Both the position numbers and the translations under genes were made by a program. DNA of 63,777 nt from a virus: positions 1-63,777 of the IMG/VR virus record IMGVR_UViG_3300037882_001819. One strand, 5' to 3'. Below are positions 40,300 to 49,309 of this stretch, piece after piece (the stretch's first letter is position 1; each line of letters opens with the position of its first letter). The notes under the pieces were generated by a model. It was not told the DNA's origin, made no database searches, and was given only the letters and a program-made list of their open reading frames with translations.

Positions 40300-40573
40300 C
40301 CAGCTCCGCGAACTATGTGCACAGGGCGACTACCACGCAGCCCTGCGGCTTGCAGCTAGTTGGCCCCGCCTTGGGGTTTACAAAGAAGAAATACAACGGG
40401 GCTGGGCCGCAGCCAGTAACCCTAGGACATATGCCGAAATGGGTTTGGACCCCTTGGCACTGGCTAGGACAGGCGTGGAGGCCCTACGTGCCAGCTACTG
40501 CCCCAAGGGTGTAAGCTGGCCAGCCTTTGACCGCACCCGCATGCCACAACTCTCTAAGGTTTACAATGGATAG
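40271..40573 (+). CDS. Small conserved-looking phage protein, 100 aa
   Basis: Helical: KKIDQLRELCAQGDYHAAL, LAASWPRLGVYKEEIQRGW, NPRTYAEMGLDPLALARTG. This pattern (GD..AL..AA..PRLG..K..I..G) recurs in phage proteins of unknown function. AAGGA eight bases before the ATG, and 29 bases of overlap with the ATPase gene. Confidence 0.65.
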   Translation: MTQQLDKKIDQLRELCAQGDYHAALRLAASWPRLGVYKEEIQRGWAAASNPRTYAEMGLDPLALARTGVEALRASYCPKGVSWPAFDRTRMPQLSKVYNG

Positions 40574-41513
40574 CCTGCTGCCCCTTGGCCTTGCTGGCGT
40601 CCCCCTGGTTAACACCAGCCTGGGGCCGCTTAAGCGCACCTACACGATGCCGCCCTTTAGCACGTGGGACACACGGCAGGCCGATTGGATAAACCGTCGC
40701 CACCTGTGGGTGGGCCGGGGCATTAAGAGCGAACAGGGCCGGGCCGACCGCCTGACCTACACGATACCGGAGCTGCTGTCCGATGGGACCCGGGCAAAAA
40801 AGGTGGAAAGTAACACCAGCGTTTTCGACCCCGTGGTGTGCGAGCTGGCCTATAGCTGGTGGTGCAAGCCTGGGGCAGTGGTGCTGGACCCTTTCGCCGG
40901 TGGCAGTGTCCGGGGCGTTGTGGCCAGCCTGATGGGGCTTAAATACTGGGGCTGTGAACTGCGGGCCGAACAGGTCGCAGAGAACCAGGCCCAACTCGTC
41001 AACCCCATGCTCTACGGGGCCTATAAACCGTTTTGGGTGTGCGGGGACAGCTTGCAGGTGTTTAGCGGTGCCATGGGCAGGCTGCCACCCGATGCGGACC
41101 TAATATTCAGTTGCCCGCCCTACGGTAACCTGGAAGTATATTCGGAGGACCCGGCAGACATAAGCAACCGAGCCACATTTGGCGAATTCCTAATACCTTA
41201 CGGCCAAATTATCGCCAACACAGTGGCCAGGCTGAAACAGGATAGGTTCGCGGTGTGGGTGGTTGGCAACTACCGGGACGCCCAGGGCAATATGCTCGAT
41301 TTTGTGGGTGAGACTATCCGATGCTTCCAGGCCGCTGGGGCGGCATACTACAACGATATCATCCTAATTAACAGCGTGGGCAGTGGTGCCATGCGGGCAG
41401 AGAATACCTTTGGCCCGGCCCGTAAGATTGTTAAGCTCCACCAAAACGTCCTCGTATTTGTCAAGGGCAATGCCAGGGCTGCAACGGCCTGGGTAAAGGG
41501 TGAAAACGGCTAG
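40566..41513 (+). CDS. DNA methyltransferase (N4-cytosine/N6-adenine type)
   Basis: A 315-residue S-adenosylmethionine-dependent enzyme. Motif I is VVLDPFAGGSVRG (about 105-117) and the catalytic motif is FSCPPYGNL (181-189), an SPPY/DPPY variant of amino-methyltransferases. The motif spacing suggests no large target-recognition domain between them. No restriction partner is nearby, so it probably protects phage DNA or regulates. The start at 40566 overlaps the previous stop by eight bases with AAGG upstream. It ends seven bases before the convergent glycosyltransferase gene. Confidence 0.85.
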   Translation: MDSLLPLGLAGVPLVNTSLGPLKRTYTMPPFSTWDTRQADWINRRHLWVGRGIKSEQGRADRLTYTIPELLSDGTRAKKVESNTSVFDPVVCELAYSWWCKPGAVVLDPFAGGSVRGVVASLMGLKYWGCELRAEQVAENQAQLVNPMLYGAYKPFWVCGDSLQVFSGAMGRLPPDADLIFSCPPYGNLEVYSEDPADISNRATFGEFLIPYGQIIANTVARLKQDRFAVWVVGNYRDAQGNMLDFVGETIRCFQAAGAAYYNDIILINSVGSGAMRAENTFGPARKIVKLHQNVLVFVKGNARAATAWVKGENG

Positions 41514-41520
41514 GACCGGC

Positions 41521-42672
41521 TCAATTGTGGGGGAGGAGACAGCCCCCACGCCTGAACCGGCCCAGCCGTAGCTCATTGGGCCAATAAATATCCAAAGCCT
41601 CTTCCAACGTCATAACAGGCCGGTTTGCATGGTGCCTGCTTACGTGGTCATGCCTGTAGAAGCCCCATTCAAAAAATGCCATAGGCGAGGCAAAGTCGGC
41701 CTCCACTGGGGTTGGCAACTTGGCCCAGCTTTCCTGGCAACCACAGCTCGCAGGGATGCCAGGGGTCCACGTTTTGTAGAACCACAGCTTTGCCCTGTCA
41801 GGGTCCCACGTCGCCACATTTTGGACCGGGTACAGGTGCAGGGGTTGCCAGTGGTTGTACCTGTAAATGCCATGCTGCTCATCGTACACCTGGTGTGGGT
41901 CTAGGCTGCGCCTAAACTTACCCGCATCCCACTGGGGCTCGCCCAGCCTGTCCCTAAGCCACCGCAGGCCCTGTGCATGCGCCTCGGGCGTCCAGGCCTG
42001 TGCATGCTCCCGGTGGTAAAACACACGGCTATGGGGCAGTTTTGGCGTTATACCGGCCCTTTGCAGCAGGGCAGGCACTGCGTAATCCCACATCGGCTGC
42101 CCTATGGTGTACGGCAGGTCGCCCGGCAGCCTGTCGACCCAGGCAGCAGGGACGCCCACGATGTCAATACCCCACTGGAACTCCCTAGCCCGTGCGTGGT
42201 CTTCAGTGTAGTTCCAACGCAGACCCAACAGCAACTCATCGGCCCCCATGCGTACTGCACTCTGAAAGGCTTGTTTGGACCCCCGCACCTCTACGTCTGA
42301 ATTCACCACCACGCCGTCTTGGGCCGCTGCGGTTTGCAGCAGGCCGAGCACCCGCTGGGCACCCTGGTTACCCTCTACCCATTCATGCACTAGGGGGAAC
42401 TGGGCTTGCAGGTCAGGCAGTTCATCGGGTGCGTTTTGAACTACTATTCTGGCCCCTATGTTGTGCCAGGTTTGTAAGGCCTCGCGCTGCCGGTCCAGCC
42501 GGGCAGGGTTTGGGGTTAGGCTGGTCACCAGCACAACCCCAGCAGACAATGGCAAGCACTTGCGCAGGGGTACGGGCGTTACCATGCTATCCGGCCCCGC
42601 CTGCGGTGTGTGGACCACAGCCCCGGGCGGCAGGTGTACTGGCGTGCGCCAATGGCTTGGGATATTGCTCAT
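41521..42672 (-). CDS. Glycosyltransferase-like protein with C-terminal Cys/His domain
   Basis: A 383-residue protein. Residues 35-200 look like a nucleotide-sugar glycosyltransferase: LPLSAGVVLVTSLTPNPARL, RQREALQTWHNIGARI, VVNSDVEVR (about 122-130, the metal-binding acid pair). The C-terminal 75 residues carry CGCQESWAKLPTPVE, FFEWGFYRHDHVS and RPVMTLEEALDIYW, similar in pattern to a CxC...W...HNxVN module seen beside glycosyltransferases in some bacteria and reminiscent of Erv1/Alr-type sequences. It may decorate virion proteins or host surface. ATGA overlap with the Cys-rich structural gene. Confidence 0.65.
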   Translation of the reverse strand: MSNIPSHWRTPVHLPPGAVVHTPQAGPDSMVTPVPLRKCLPLSAGVVLVTSLTPNPARLDRQREALQTWHNIGARIVVQNAPDELPDLQAQFPLVHEWVEGNQGAQRVLGLLQTAAAQDGVVVNSDVEVRGSKQAFQSAVRMGADELLLGLRWNYTEDHARAREFQWGIDIVGVPAAWVDRLPGDLPYTIGQPMWDYAVPALLQRAGITPKLPHSRVFYHREHAQAWTPEAHAQGLRWLRDRLGEPQWDAGKFRRSLDPHQVYDEQHGIYRYNHWQPLHLYPVQNVATWDPDRAKLWFYKTWTPGIPASCGCQESWAKLPTPVEADFASPMAFFEWGFYRHDHVSRHHANRPVMTLEEALDIYWPNELRLGRFRRGGCLLPHN

Positions 42673-44210
42673 AGTCTCACCAACTCTACAGCGTAGTCTC
42701 CCAAGTCGCCCCCGTCCGGCCACGGGACGGAACAGGCCCCCCAAGGCGATGGAAACATATTGGGGTAGGGGGAGCTGTGCCATAGGTACCTGTTTGCTTT
42801 TAGGGTGCCCATGGTTTCCCACTTAAACAGTAGGGATTCAGCGTTCCCTACTGGACCCTCGCAACCTAGTATACTGTTAGGCGGATCTAATAAATTATAG
42901 CCCACCGGGGCTGCCAGTGGGATGCTGTAAGGACCTGCCACGTTAAACACCTGCTCGCTATACCCATTGCCGGGCTGCGTCCATATCTTTCGCGTGTAAA
43001 CCATATTGGTTAAAAAGGCTGTAACCCGCCAAGCTACCGCAGGCGTAGACACGTAGCTGCCGAATACGTTTTGCTGGAGCGGGTGGTTAGCCATTAGCCA
43101 GTACGTTGCGGTGCCGGTGGTGGTATCTTCTTGCGTGTAGCTACTTACTACCCCGTTAGAATTTTTGGTGAGCTGCACGGTCCGTTCAAGTATGCTAAAA
43201 GAGCCTGTGCCTATTTGTATGTAGGGTACTATCGAGCCCTGGGCACCCTCATAGCCCGGTGGTGCTGTCAGTACCCACGCCCACGCCGGACAGGTGCCCA
43301 GGAAATAGGTGCCACCAATAACGGCAGGCCAGTCCTGTTGTATTTTGTATTCGGGGGCATAATTGCAAAAGGAACCGGGGGCTATAGGTAGATTCCAGCA
43401 CGCCGGTGGGGCATATAACTTCTCGCACGTATCATTCATATCCAGGCTAGGCACCTCCACCCGTATAGTGTTCCACTGGAAGCACCGACTACTGGCCGTG
43501 CAGACACGCCGCTCCCCGCAAGTAGTCTCCACCACTACTTCCAAGCTAATCAGGTCCTGGGGTACGGTCACCTCTACGCTACCTGAGGCCGCTTGCGGGC
43601 CGTCGTACCCCGTGCCACCGTGGGGTGGCAGGGTTTGGGCTACGCCGTTTATGGTCAGTAGGCTGATGCCACAGGTCTGCCAGGGGAACGGTATAGATCC
43701 CTGGCCTACCATCTCCACTGTAGTGCAGCCTGTGGGGTTTATGTAGGCCACGCAGTTCAAGCAGCCGTTGCCCGCAGGTGGGTTATAAACCACGAACACG
43801 TACCGCCAGGTACCTGTGTGGTGGTCCGGCCCACAGGGCTCCTCGTAAGGTATTTCCGCATCGCAGCAAAACTCTACACCTATTTCACCCGTCAAGGGTG
43901 GACCACCTATAGGCAAGTGCCAGCAACCACTTACCTCATTGGCTACGTGCAAAACCTCCCAAGGGGCTTCCCCTGGGGGTTTGCGCACAATCCGAATCCG
44001 TGTAGGCGGTCTCAGGGGTAAAAGGTAAATAGAATCCCTCGGTCCGCAGTGCCAGCAGATGGCGCAGCCGCCTGTAGAGAACCAGGCAGTGCAGCCACAA
44101 TCGAACTCTTTAGTTTTCCCGTTACCGCAGCAGTTTTGGCCAGTGCATTGCTGCACCATGTGGCTCTGTGGCCCTTCGTCAGGGTCACCCTCAAAATCAA
44201 TAATAGGCAT
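42669..44210 (-). CDS. Cys-rich virion or tail-tip protein, 513 aa
   Basis: Unrecognised. The N-terminal 160 residues have many Cys (QQCTGQNCCGNG, DCGCTAWFSTGGCAICWHCG), followed by beta-rich regions with Thr, Ser and Gly typical of structural proteins. The position after the tape measure and tail genes suggests a tail-tip or fibre component. GGAA before the ATG. Disulfides would imply an extracellular virion location. Confidence 0.6.
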   Translation of the reverse strand: MPIIDFEGDPDEGPQSHMVQQCTGQNCCGNGKTKEFDCGCTAWFSTGGCAICWHCGPRDSIYLLPLRPPTRIRIVRKPPGEAPWEVLHVANEVSGCWHLPIGGPPLTGEIGVEFCCDAEIPYEEPCGPDHHTGTWRYVFVVYNPPAGNGCLNCVAYINPTGCTTVEMVGQGSIPFPWQTCGISLLTINGVAQTLPPHGGTGYDGPQAASGSVEVTVPQDLISLEVVVETTCGERRVCTASSRCFQWNTIRVEVPSLDMNDTCEKLYAPPACWNLPIAPGSFCNYAPEYKIQQDWPAVIGGTYFLGTCPAWAWVLTAPPGYEGAQGSIVPYIQIGTGSFSILERTVQLTKNSNGVVSSYTQEDTTTGTATYWLMANHPLQQNVFGSYVSTPAVAWRVTAFLTNMVYTRKIWTQPGNGYSEQVFNVAGPYSIPLAAPVGYNLLDPPNSILGCEGPVGNAESLLFKWETMGTLKANRYLWHSSPYPNMFPSPWGACSVPWPDGGDLGDYAVELVRL

Positions 44211-44234
44211 CTGGCCGGTTCCGTATGTATGTTG

Positions 44235-44882
44235 TTAAGGCGGTGGAGGGGGAGCTTCTACTATTACGATTTCGATGATTTTGGTCAGTGGGCAAGGCGG
44301 TGTATCGGTACTGCTGGCCGTTAGTGTGACATAATATTTTTTGGCTGGCCCCTCGGGGGTGCCGCTGATAAGGTCATCCAGTATTGACAGCCCAGGGGGT
44401 AGCCCGTCTGCGCTTACGTCCCCTGTGTTGGCTGTGGTAATTTGGTGCGAGTATTCCTCGTCTATGGTACCCTCGGGTATTGTGCCGGGGATGATTTCGC
44501 CCGTGCCACTACAGCCCACGATACAGGGTCCCCAAATAAACACCTTCCGGCTCTTCGTGGTTTGCCCATACAGGCAGGCGTACCCGGCCATGGCCTGCCT
44601 AGGGGCCGATAGGGCCTGTAGACCGTGGTAGAGTTTGAAGAGCGGGCTGCCGGGTATTATATTTACGTCCCCGTCCTCATCCATCTCCGCTTCCCGGGCA
44701 TACACTGGGCAGCCAGTGGCGTCCTCTGCCAATACGCACCACTTATTGATACCGCCCCCTCGCGTCAGCGTAGGCGGGCCGGGGATGGGCACCCCCATTT
44801 CCGTGCGGCCCCGGTCGTTACGTATGGCCGCACGCTGTGCATCCACATCGTCCTGCGTCAACCAGTACCGCTTATCCGTCAT
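44235..44882 (-). CDS. Virion protein with Ig-like (He_PIG-type) domain
   Basis: A 215-residue protein. Residues about 125-205 have the putative Ig/cadherin-like pattern: IPEGTIDEEYSHQI, then ADGLPPGLSILDDLISGTPE and YYVTLTASS. Ends in five prolines. Such domains on phage tails or capsids bind glycans or other surfaces weakly. The N-terminal 120 residues are unassigned. It is in the tail region, after the tape measure. Confidence 0.65.
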   Translation of the reverse strand: MTDKRYWLTQDDVDAQRAAIRNDRGRTEMGVPIPGPPTLTRGGGINKWCVLAEDATGCPVYAREAEMDEDGDVNIIPGSPLFKLYHGLQALSAPRQAMAGYACLYGQTTKSRKVFIWGPCIVGCSGTGEIIPGTIPEGTIDEEYSHQITTANTGDVSADGLPPGLSILDDLISGTPEGPAKKYYVTLTASSTDTPPCPLTKIIEIVIVEAPPPPP

Positions 44883-44892
44883 GGCCAGGGAC

Positions 44893-45417
44893 CTAGTAGG
44901 GGAACACGTAAACTGAGACCTGGGAGGAGATGTCCCCGCCCTGCACGATTACAAGCCCTGGGGCTGCACAGGGTACGCTGCTGTGGCCGCCAGGCTTGAC
45001 GGCCCCGATGTACTCTTTGCCCACGTACAGGGCAGCCTCAACGCCCTGGGCGTCCATATCTAGCATGGCCTGGCGCGTGGGTGGTGTGTGGTGCTGCCAT
45101 CCCGTTTTATTGATCACCAAAACATCAAAACGCCGCTCCGGCATAGCAACCTGTGCCAGGGCACCTATGGCAAGGCCTTGGGCCGGAATGGTCCCGTGCC
45201 AGGCAAAGGGCGTGCAGCTCTCATCTACTAGGCGGGACGTGCCGAACTGCACCGTTGTCGCGGGTGCATTCCATTGCAGGTACTGGGCCATGAGCTGGTA
45301 AGTGAATCTATCGTCCTGCTTAAGGATTGGCCCGCCCTCCCGCACAACCTTGGCACCGTCCGGGGGCTGCTTGGGTTGCCCTGGGGGCGGGGCGGGGCTT
45401 TGGAATTGGTCTAACAT
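44893..45417 (-). CDS. Probable tail-associated protein, 174 aa
   Basis: Unrecognised. A Pro-rich N-terminus (PAPPPGQPKQPP) is followed by a beta-rich domain. AGGAG before the ATG. Placed as a tail protein only by position between structural genes. Confidence 0.55.
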   Translation of the reverse strand: MLDQFQSPAPPPGQPKQPPDGAKVVREGGPILKQDDRFTYQLMAQYLQWNAPATTVQFGTSRLVDESCTPFAWHGTIPAQGLAIGALAQVAMPERRFDVLVINKTGWQHHTPPTRQAMLDMDAQGVEAALYVGKEYIGAVKPGGHSSVPCAAPGLVIVQGGDISSQVSVYVFPY

Positions 45418-45425
45418 GGTATCTC

Positions 45426-46355
45426 CTACAGGGTGACTGGCACGCCAGGCAGTAGCGCAAAATTGAATTCTAGGTCGATCTTTTTATCCAGGTAATGCAG
45501 CTCGGTTGCAGGGTCCTCCACCGGTTTGCCGTCAGCCTTAATGGGCAGGGGTCCTATGGGGTCCCCGTTGCCGTCCCGTATGAACTCGAAGTCCGTTGGC
45601 TTGGCGTCCTCTATGTCGATGGGCGGGTCCGCATCTTTCAAAGTTTTCATGCCCTCGCTTAGGATGGGCAGATCGTAGCCCAGGTGGTTAAATTCGAAGG
45701 TATAGGTGGCTGTAAAGTAGAAAAAGCAGACCCCGTACAGCTTGCGCGACCATGTAACATCCATGAACCGCACCTTACGGGCTGCATATCCCCACCACGG
45801 TGCATCGTTGACACACTCCACAGCCGGGGTAAGTGCCCCTATCGGCATAGACGGTATGTTCACTTCAATGGTCAGCGTAGGCAGTCCAGTCCTTCGCTCC
45901 ACCACAGGCCCCCGGATACGTTCAAACGTCAAGTACAACAGGGGTTTCCCGTCCTTATCGTAGAGCCGCTCCTTGCTGACTTTGTTATAGCCCCCGCTAA
46001 TTTTGTGGGGTTCATTCAGGGGGTTTTCTATCTCCGTACTGTTGCACCGTCGCTTAGGTTTAGTGCTCGCGTGCGTGGTCACTATGTACCAGTCCGGTGC
46101 CCCCTCCCCTTCGTTGTAGTTGGGGTGTTTTTTAACGTCGCGTTGTGGGGACGTAAAGGCCCAGGGGTCGTAGTCGGTGCACGGTGCAGGCAAAGTGTAA
46201 GCACTACCGGCCAGGGGTAGCCCTGTGGCAAACATGGCCCCCTGTGGACCCTCTACCTCGCCGTCCACGTATACCAGCCAATCAGCCCAGTACTCGCGGT
46301 ACCCGTCTTCGTCCTGGCTGCTGCCACAATCCCAAAGCCCTACCACAACACCCAT
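45426..46355 (-). CDS. Probable distal tail protein, 309 aa
   Basis: Unrecognised, beta-rich, aromatic. It lies directly downstream of the tape measure gene, where distal tail or baseplate hub proteins are usually encoded. GGGGG before the ATG. No cysteine-protease, lysozyme or fibre motif is visible. Confidence 0.58.
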   Translation of the reverse strand: MGVVVGLWDCGSSQDEDGYREYWADWLVYVDGEVEGPQGAMFATGLPLAGSAYTLPAPCTDYDPWAFTSPQRDVKKHPNYNEGEGAPDWYIVTTHASTKPKRRCNSTEIENPLNEPHKISGGYNKVSKERLYDKDGKPLLYLTFERIRGPVVERRTGLPTLTIEVNIPSMPIGALTPAVECVNDAPWWGYAARKVRFMDVTWSRKLYGVCFFYFTATYTFEFNHLGYDLPILSEGMKTLKDADPPIDIEDAKPTDFEFIRDGNGDPIGPLPIKADGKPVEDPATELHYLDKKIDLEFNFALLPGVPVTL

Positions 46356-46357
46356 TT

Positions 46358-48964
46358 TTAAGCCCCCGCCAGGTTAGCATCAGCCACGTGTATGGTGTTC
46401 CGTGGCTGTCTTGTGTTTTGTTCTATTTTGTCCAGGGCTTTTTTCGCATCCGCCTTGGCTGCAACGTCTGCACTATTGGCGTGGGTAATGGTGCCACTGG
46501 CCCCTGGTGCCCCTGGTGCCCCACCAGGTACAGGCCCCTTTACCATACTGACCGCATGGGCACGCATCGCCATGTACTCCGCTACCCGGTCCACTGCGTC
46601 ACTGGTGCCTGCTAGTACCGCATCAAAGCTTGTGTTCTTACGTGCGCTAAAGGTGATAACGGGGTCGAGCTTGTCAACCTTCTTGACTTCCTCTGCCACC
46701 GCATCCACACCTTCAACTGCATCTTCAACAGCTTCCTCTGCCACATCGACCACCAGGGCAGGTAGCTCCGTGATACTACTTTTGAAGCCGTCTAATGGTC
46801 CTTTTAGCTTGCCCAACTGCTCCTCTAGGATGCCCCCCGCTGTGTTTAAGAAATTAAGGTCCGCAGCCCCTGCGTTGAAGTCGGCCATGGTCGCGTCCAC
46901 ACCGGCCTGCAACTGGGCCTGCGCCATATCCATGGCTTCTTTTGTCTGCATGGCTACTTTGAACATAGCAGCCCTCACCCGTGGCCCACTGGCCTCTAGC
47001 ATGCGTTCCATAATGGCTGCCGGGTCTGGTAGCTTGCCCTCTAGTAGGTCCGAAAGCATGGTACCGATTTCGGTGGCCGCCTGGCTGGCTATGTTGGTAA
47101 TCTCACCAAATATTGCAGCCACCAGGTTATAGATGCCCTTAGCCCATATGCCGAACTTTTCTAGGGTCGTAGCCACCCAGGGGCCTATAAACTCTGCCGC
47201 CCGCATAAGGCCATTAACCAGGGCCTCAAACAGCTTGCCTGACATAACATAGTCCCACGCCGCAGGCAGGGCTATGGTAAGCCACCCCACAAACGCCGTA
47301 GCTAGCCGGAATGCCGTCTGCCACATGGTCAACTGGTTGCTCACCCAGTTACCTGCGAACGTCAGCATCGCGCTGCCTATGTCCTTCAGGATATTAAACC
47401 AGTTACCTTTGAACCACGTACCGATTATGGAAGCATTTTCCCGCCAATGGGCCAGGGCTCCGTTTAAGTAGTTCCAGGCTGTGGTAGCTTTTTCCTTTAC
47501 CTTGAGCCAGCCGTTGGCCATGCCCTCCGGTCCCACCAGGTAGTACAACGCCCCGGCTATAGCAAGGCCTAGGGCTGCCACCACGGCTATGTAAGGTGCC
47601 AGGGGTAGCAAGGCGGTTAACGCAGCCCCTCGCATGGCCACCAGGGCAACCCGTATGCCTGCCAGGCCCTTGCTGACCATTGGGGCCACTGTGGCGACCT
47701 GCACCAGGCTCACCTTAAGCATCAGCAGGCTAGTGCCCGCAGCCACCAGTGCAGGACCTGCAACGGCCACGCCGTAAAGTATGTTCGCTATGGTGTACTT
47801 GATGGCCGATGGTAGGTCGCCCCATATCTGTAAGCTCTTCCGTAGTATGGCGTTCTTAGCCAGCAGCGCAGGCACCAGATAACTGCCCACCTCTATGGCT
47901 AGCACGTTTACCAGGTTTGCCGTCAATTTTAACTGGGCCGAAAAGCTTTTCATCTGCTTTTCCTTAACATCTTCCGTTGCACCCTTGGCGTTTTTAAGGT
48001 CCGCTTCGTACTTGCGGATGGTGCTGCTAAGGCCCAGCAGGGGCTGTATGGCTGAAGTTACCTCGCCGTTAAGGCCTAACATGGCCATCTGCATCGCCAG
48101 GGTTTTTGGCGGTAGGTTTCCAAACTTCTCTTCAAACTGGCCCAGCAGGTCAGCCGTGGGCAACATCTGGCCCCGGGCATCGTACAGGGCTATCCCCGCC
48201 CTTGACCAGGCCGCACCGTTCTCGCGGAAAGCCCCTGCCAGGTCCCGGTAGAGGACATTGATTTTCTCGCCTGCGTTGGCCCCCTTGATGCCTTGGTCTG
48301 CGTAGGCCATAAGCACTGCCATACCCTCTTCCAGCTCCTTGTTAATGGCACGCAGGGCTGGGCCTGTCTTGGTTGTCAAGCTATCGGAGAACTGGGTCTG
48401 GCTGGCGTTGGCTTTGTTGGCCGCCATGGTTATCACGTCGCTAACCCGTTGCATTTGCCTCAGGTCCTCGGCTGCATTAGTCGACCGCAGCCCCAAGGCT
48501 GACTGGGCATCCGCCAGGTACTCTGTAGCCTTGGCCATATTCATGCGGCCTGCGATTGCGAAGCTGTCTACGGTCGCTACTGCCTGCATGGCCCCTGCTG
48601 CGTCCCGGCCCGCGCTGGCTAAGAAGTAGTACCCCTCGGCCAAGTCCCGGGCACTGGTTGTACTTGCCAGGCTGGTCTCCTTAGCCACGGCTTCCATTTG
48701 GCCCCTCAGGTCTTCCGTAACCCCTGACATAATAGCAGTGCTGCCAACCATAGCATCATCGAACTGGGCAAAGGCGTTAACCGCTACGCCGGTCATAATG
48801 CCCAGGGGTAGGCTTAGGGCCATAGACCATTTCTGCCCCAGGCCTACCATTTTGCCGCCAATGCGGTCTAGGCTAGGCACCACGGTATTCACCATTTTAG
48901 TAAACCCCGTGCTATCCCCGTGCAGCTTGACTAGAAGCGGTGGTAACTCTTTACTGCTGCTCAT
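46358..48964 (-). CDS. Tail tape measure protein
   Basis: An 868-residue protein, the longest in the window. The N-terminal 280 residues match the phage tail tape measure core (FDDAMVGSTAIMSGVTEDLR, VAKETSLASTTSARDLAEGY, FLASAGRDAAGAMQAV). Hydrophobic segments follow in the middle (about 385-480), then helical regions. It sets tail length and is injected with DNA. The length implies a tail of moderate length. It overlaps the chaperone frame by 14 bases. Confidence 0.92.
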   Translation of the reverse strand: MSSSKELPPLLVKLHGDSTGFTKMVNTVVPSLDRIGGKMVGLGQKWSMALSLPLGIMTGVAVNAFAQFDDAMVGSTAIMSGVTEDLRGQMEAVAKETSLASTTSARDLAEGYYFLASAGRDAAGAMQAVATVDSFAIAGRMNMAKATEYLADAQSALGLRSTNAAEDLRQMQRVSDVITMAANKANASQTQFSDSLTTKTGPALRAINKELEEGMAVLMAYADQGIKGANAGEKINVLYRDLAGAFRENGAAWSRAGIALYDARGQMLPTADLLGQFEEKFGNLPPKTLAMQMAMLGLNGEVTSAIQPLLGLSSTIRKYEADLKNAKGATEDVKEKQMKSFSAQLKLTANLVNVLAIEVGSYLVPALLAKNAILRKSLQIWGDLPSAIKYTIANILYGVAVAGPALVAAGTSLLMLKVSLVQVATVAPMVSKGLAGIRVALVAMRGAALTALLPLAPYIAVVAALGLAIAGALYYLVGPEGMANGWLKVKEKATTAWNYLNGALAHWRENASIIGTWFKGNWFNILKDIGSAMLTFAGNWVSNQLTMWQTAFRLATAFVGWLTIALPAAWDYVMSGKLFEALVNGLMRAAEFIGPWVATTLEKFGIWAKGIYNLVAAIFGEITNIASQAATEIGTMLSDLLEGKLPDPAAIMERMLEASGPRVRAAMFKVAMQTKEAMDMAQAQLQAGVDATMADFNAGAADLNFLNTAGGILEEQLGKLKGPLDGFKSSITELPALVVDVAEEAVEDAVEGVDAVAEEVKKVDKLDPVITFSARKNTSFDAVLAGTSDAVDRVAEYMAMRAHAVSMVKGPVPGGAPGAPGASGTITHANSADVAAKADAKKALDKIEQNTRQPRNTIHVADANLAGA

Positions 48965-49295
48965 CTAGGCCTGCTTGTTTTGTTAGGGTGGATGCGTATA
49001 TGCCCATAGCTGCGAAGTGTGCCGCCTTGGCTGCGTTACCCCTTAGCCTGGTATTCGGTTTAGGTTCCTTGGCATACGTCCATTTTATCAGCTCGTCCTC
49101 AAGGTTAAAGCTCTTGCCCGGGGCTTGGCCCGCCTTAAGGGTCGCTACTATTTTGGCTGCATACCAATCTTCCCTGTGGAACAATGTAGGCTCCAGGGCA
49201 AAAAAAGCTTTCCATTTTATCCATTCGCCCACTGTGGTGTATTGCTTCAGCAGATTGACCGGCCAGCCTAGTTGCCAGGCTAGCCGGTACCACAA
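48951..49295 (-). CDS. Tail assembly chaperone, second part (T-like), likely made by frameshift
   Basis: A 114-residue stretch whose only local start is TTG at 49295 with no good ribosome site. LAWQLGWPVNLLKQYTTVGEW and FFALEPTLFHREDWYAAKI are typical of the second (gpT-like) chaperone between tail tube and tape measure. The frame is open upstream to within the end of the first chaperone gene in the -1 frame, so it is probably translated as a C-terminal extension of that protein. See the slippery-site entry. Confidence 0.75.
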   Translation of the reverse strand: MWYRLAWQLGWPVNLLKQYTTVGEWIKWKAFFALEPTLFHREDWYAAKIVATLKAGQAPGKSFNLEDELIKWTYAKEPKPNTRLRGNAAKAAHFAAMGIYASTLTKQAGLDEQQ

Positions 49296-49309
49296 AAGCT
49301 CCTCACCGT

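Noticed and set aside
41527-41549. GTGGGGG/CCCCCAC hairpin between the convergent methyltransferase and glycosyltransferase genes
   Set aside because: It lies in the glycosyltransferase coding end and has no T run on either strand, so a terminator call is not supported.
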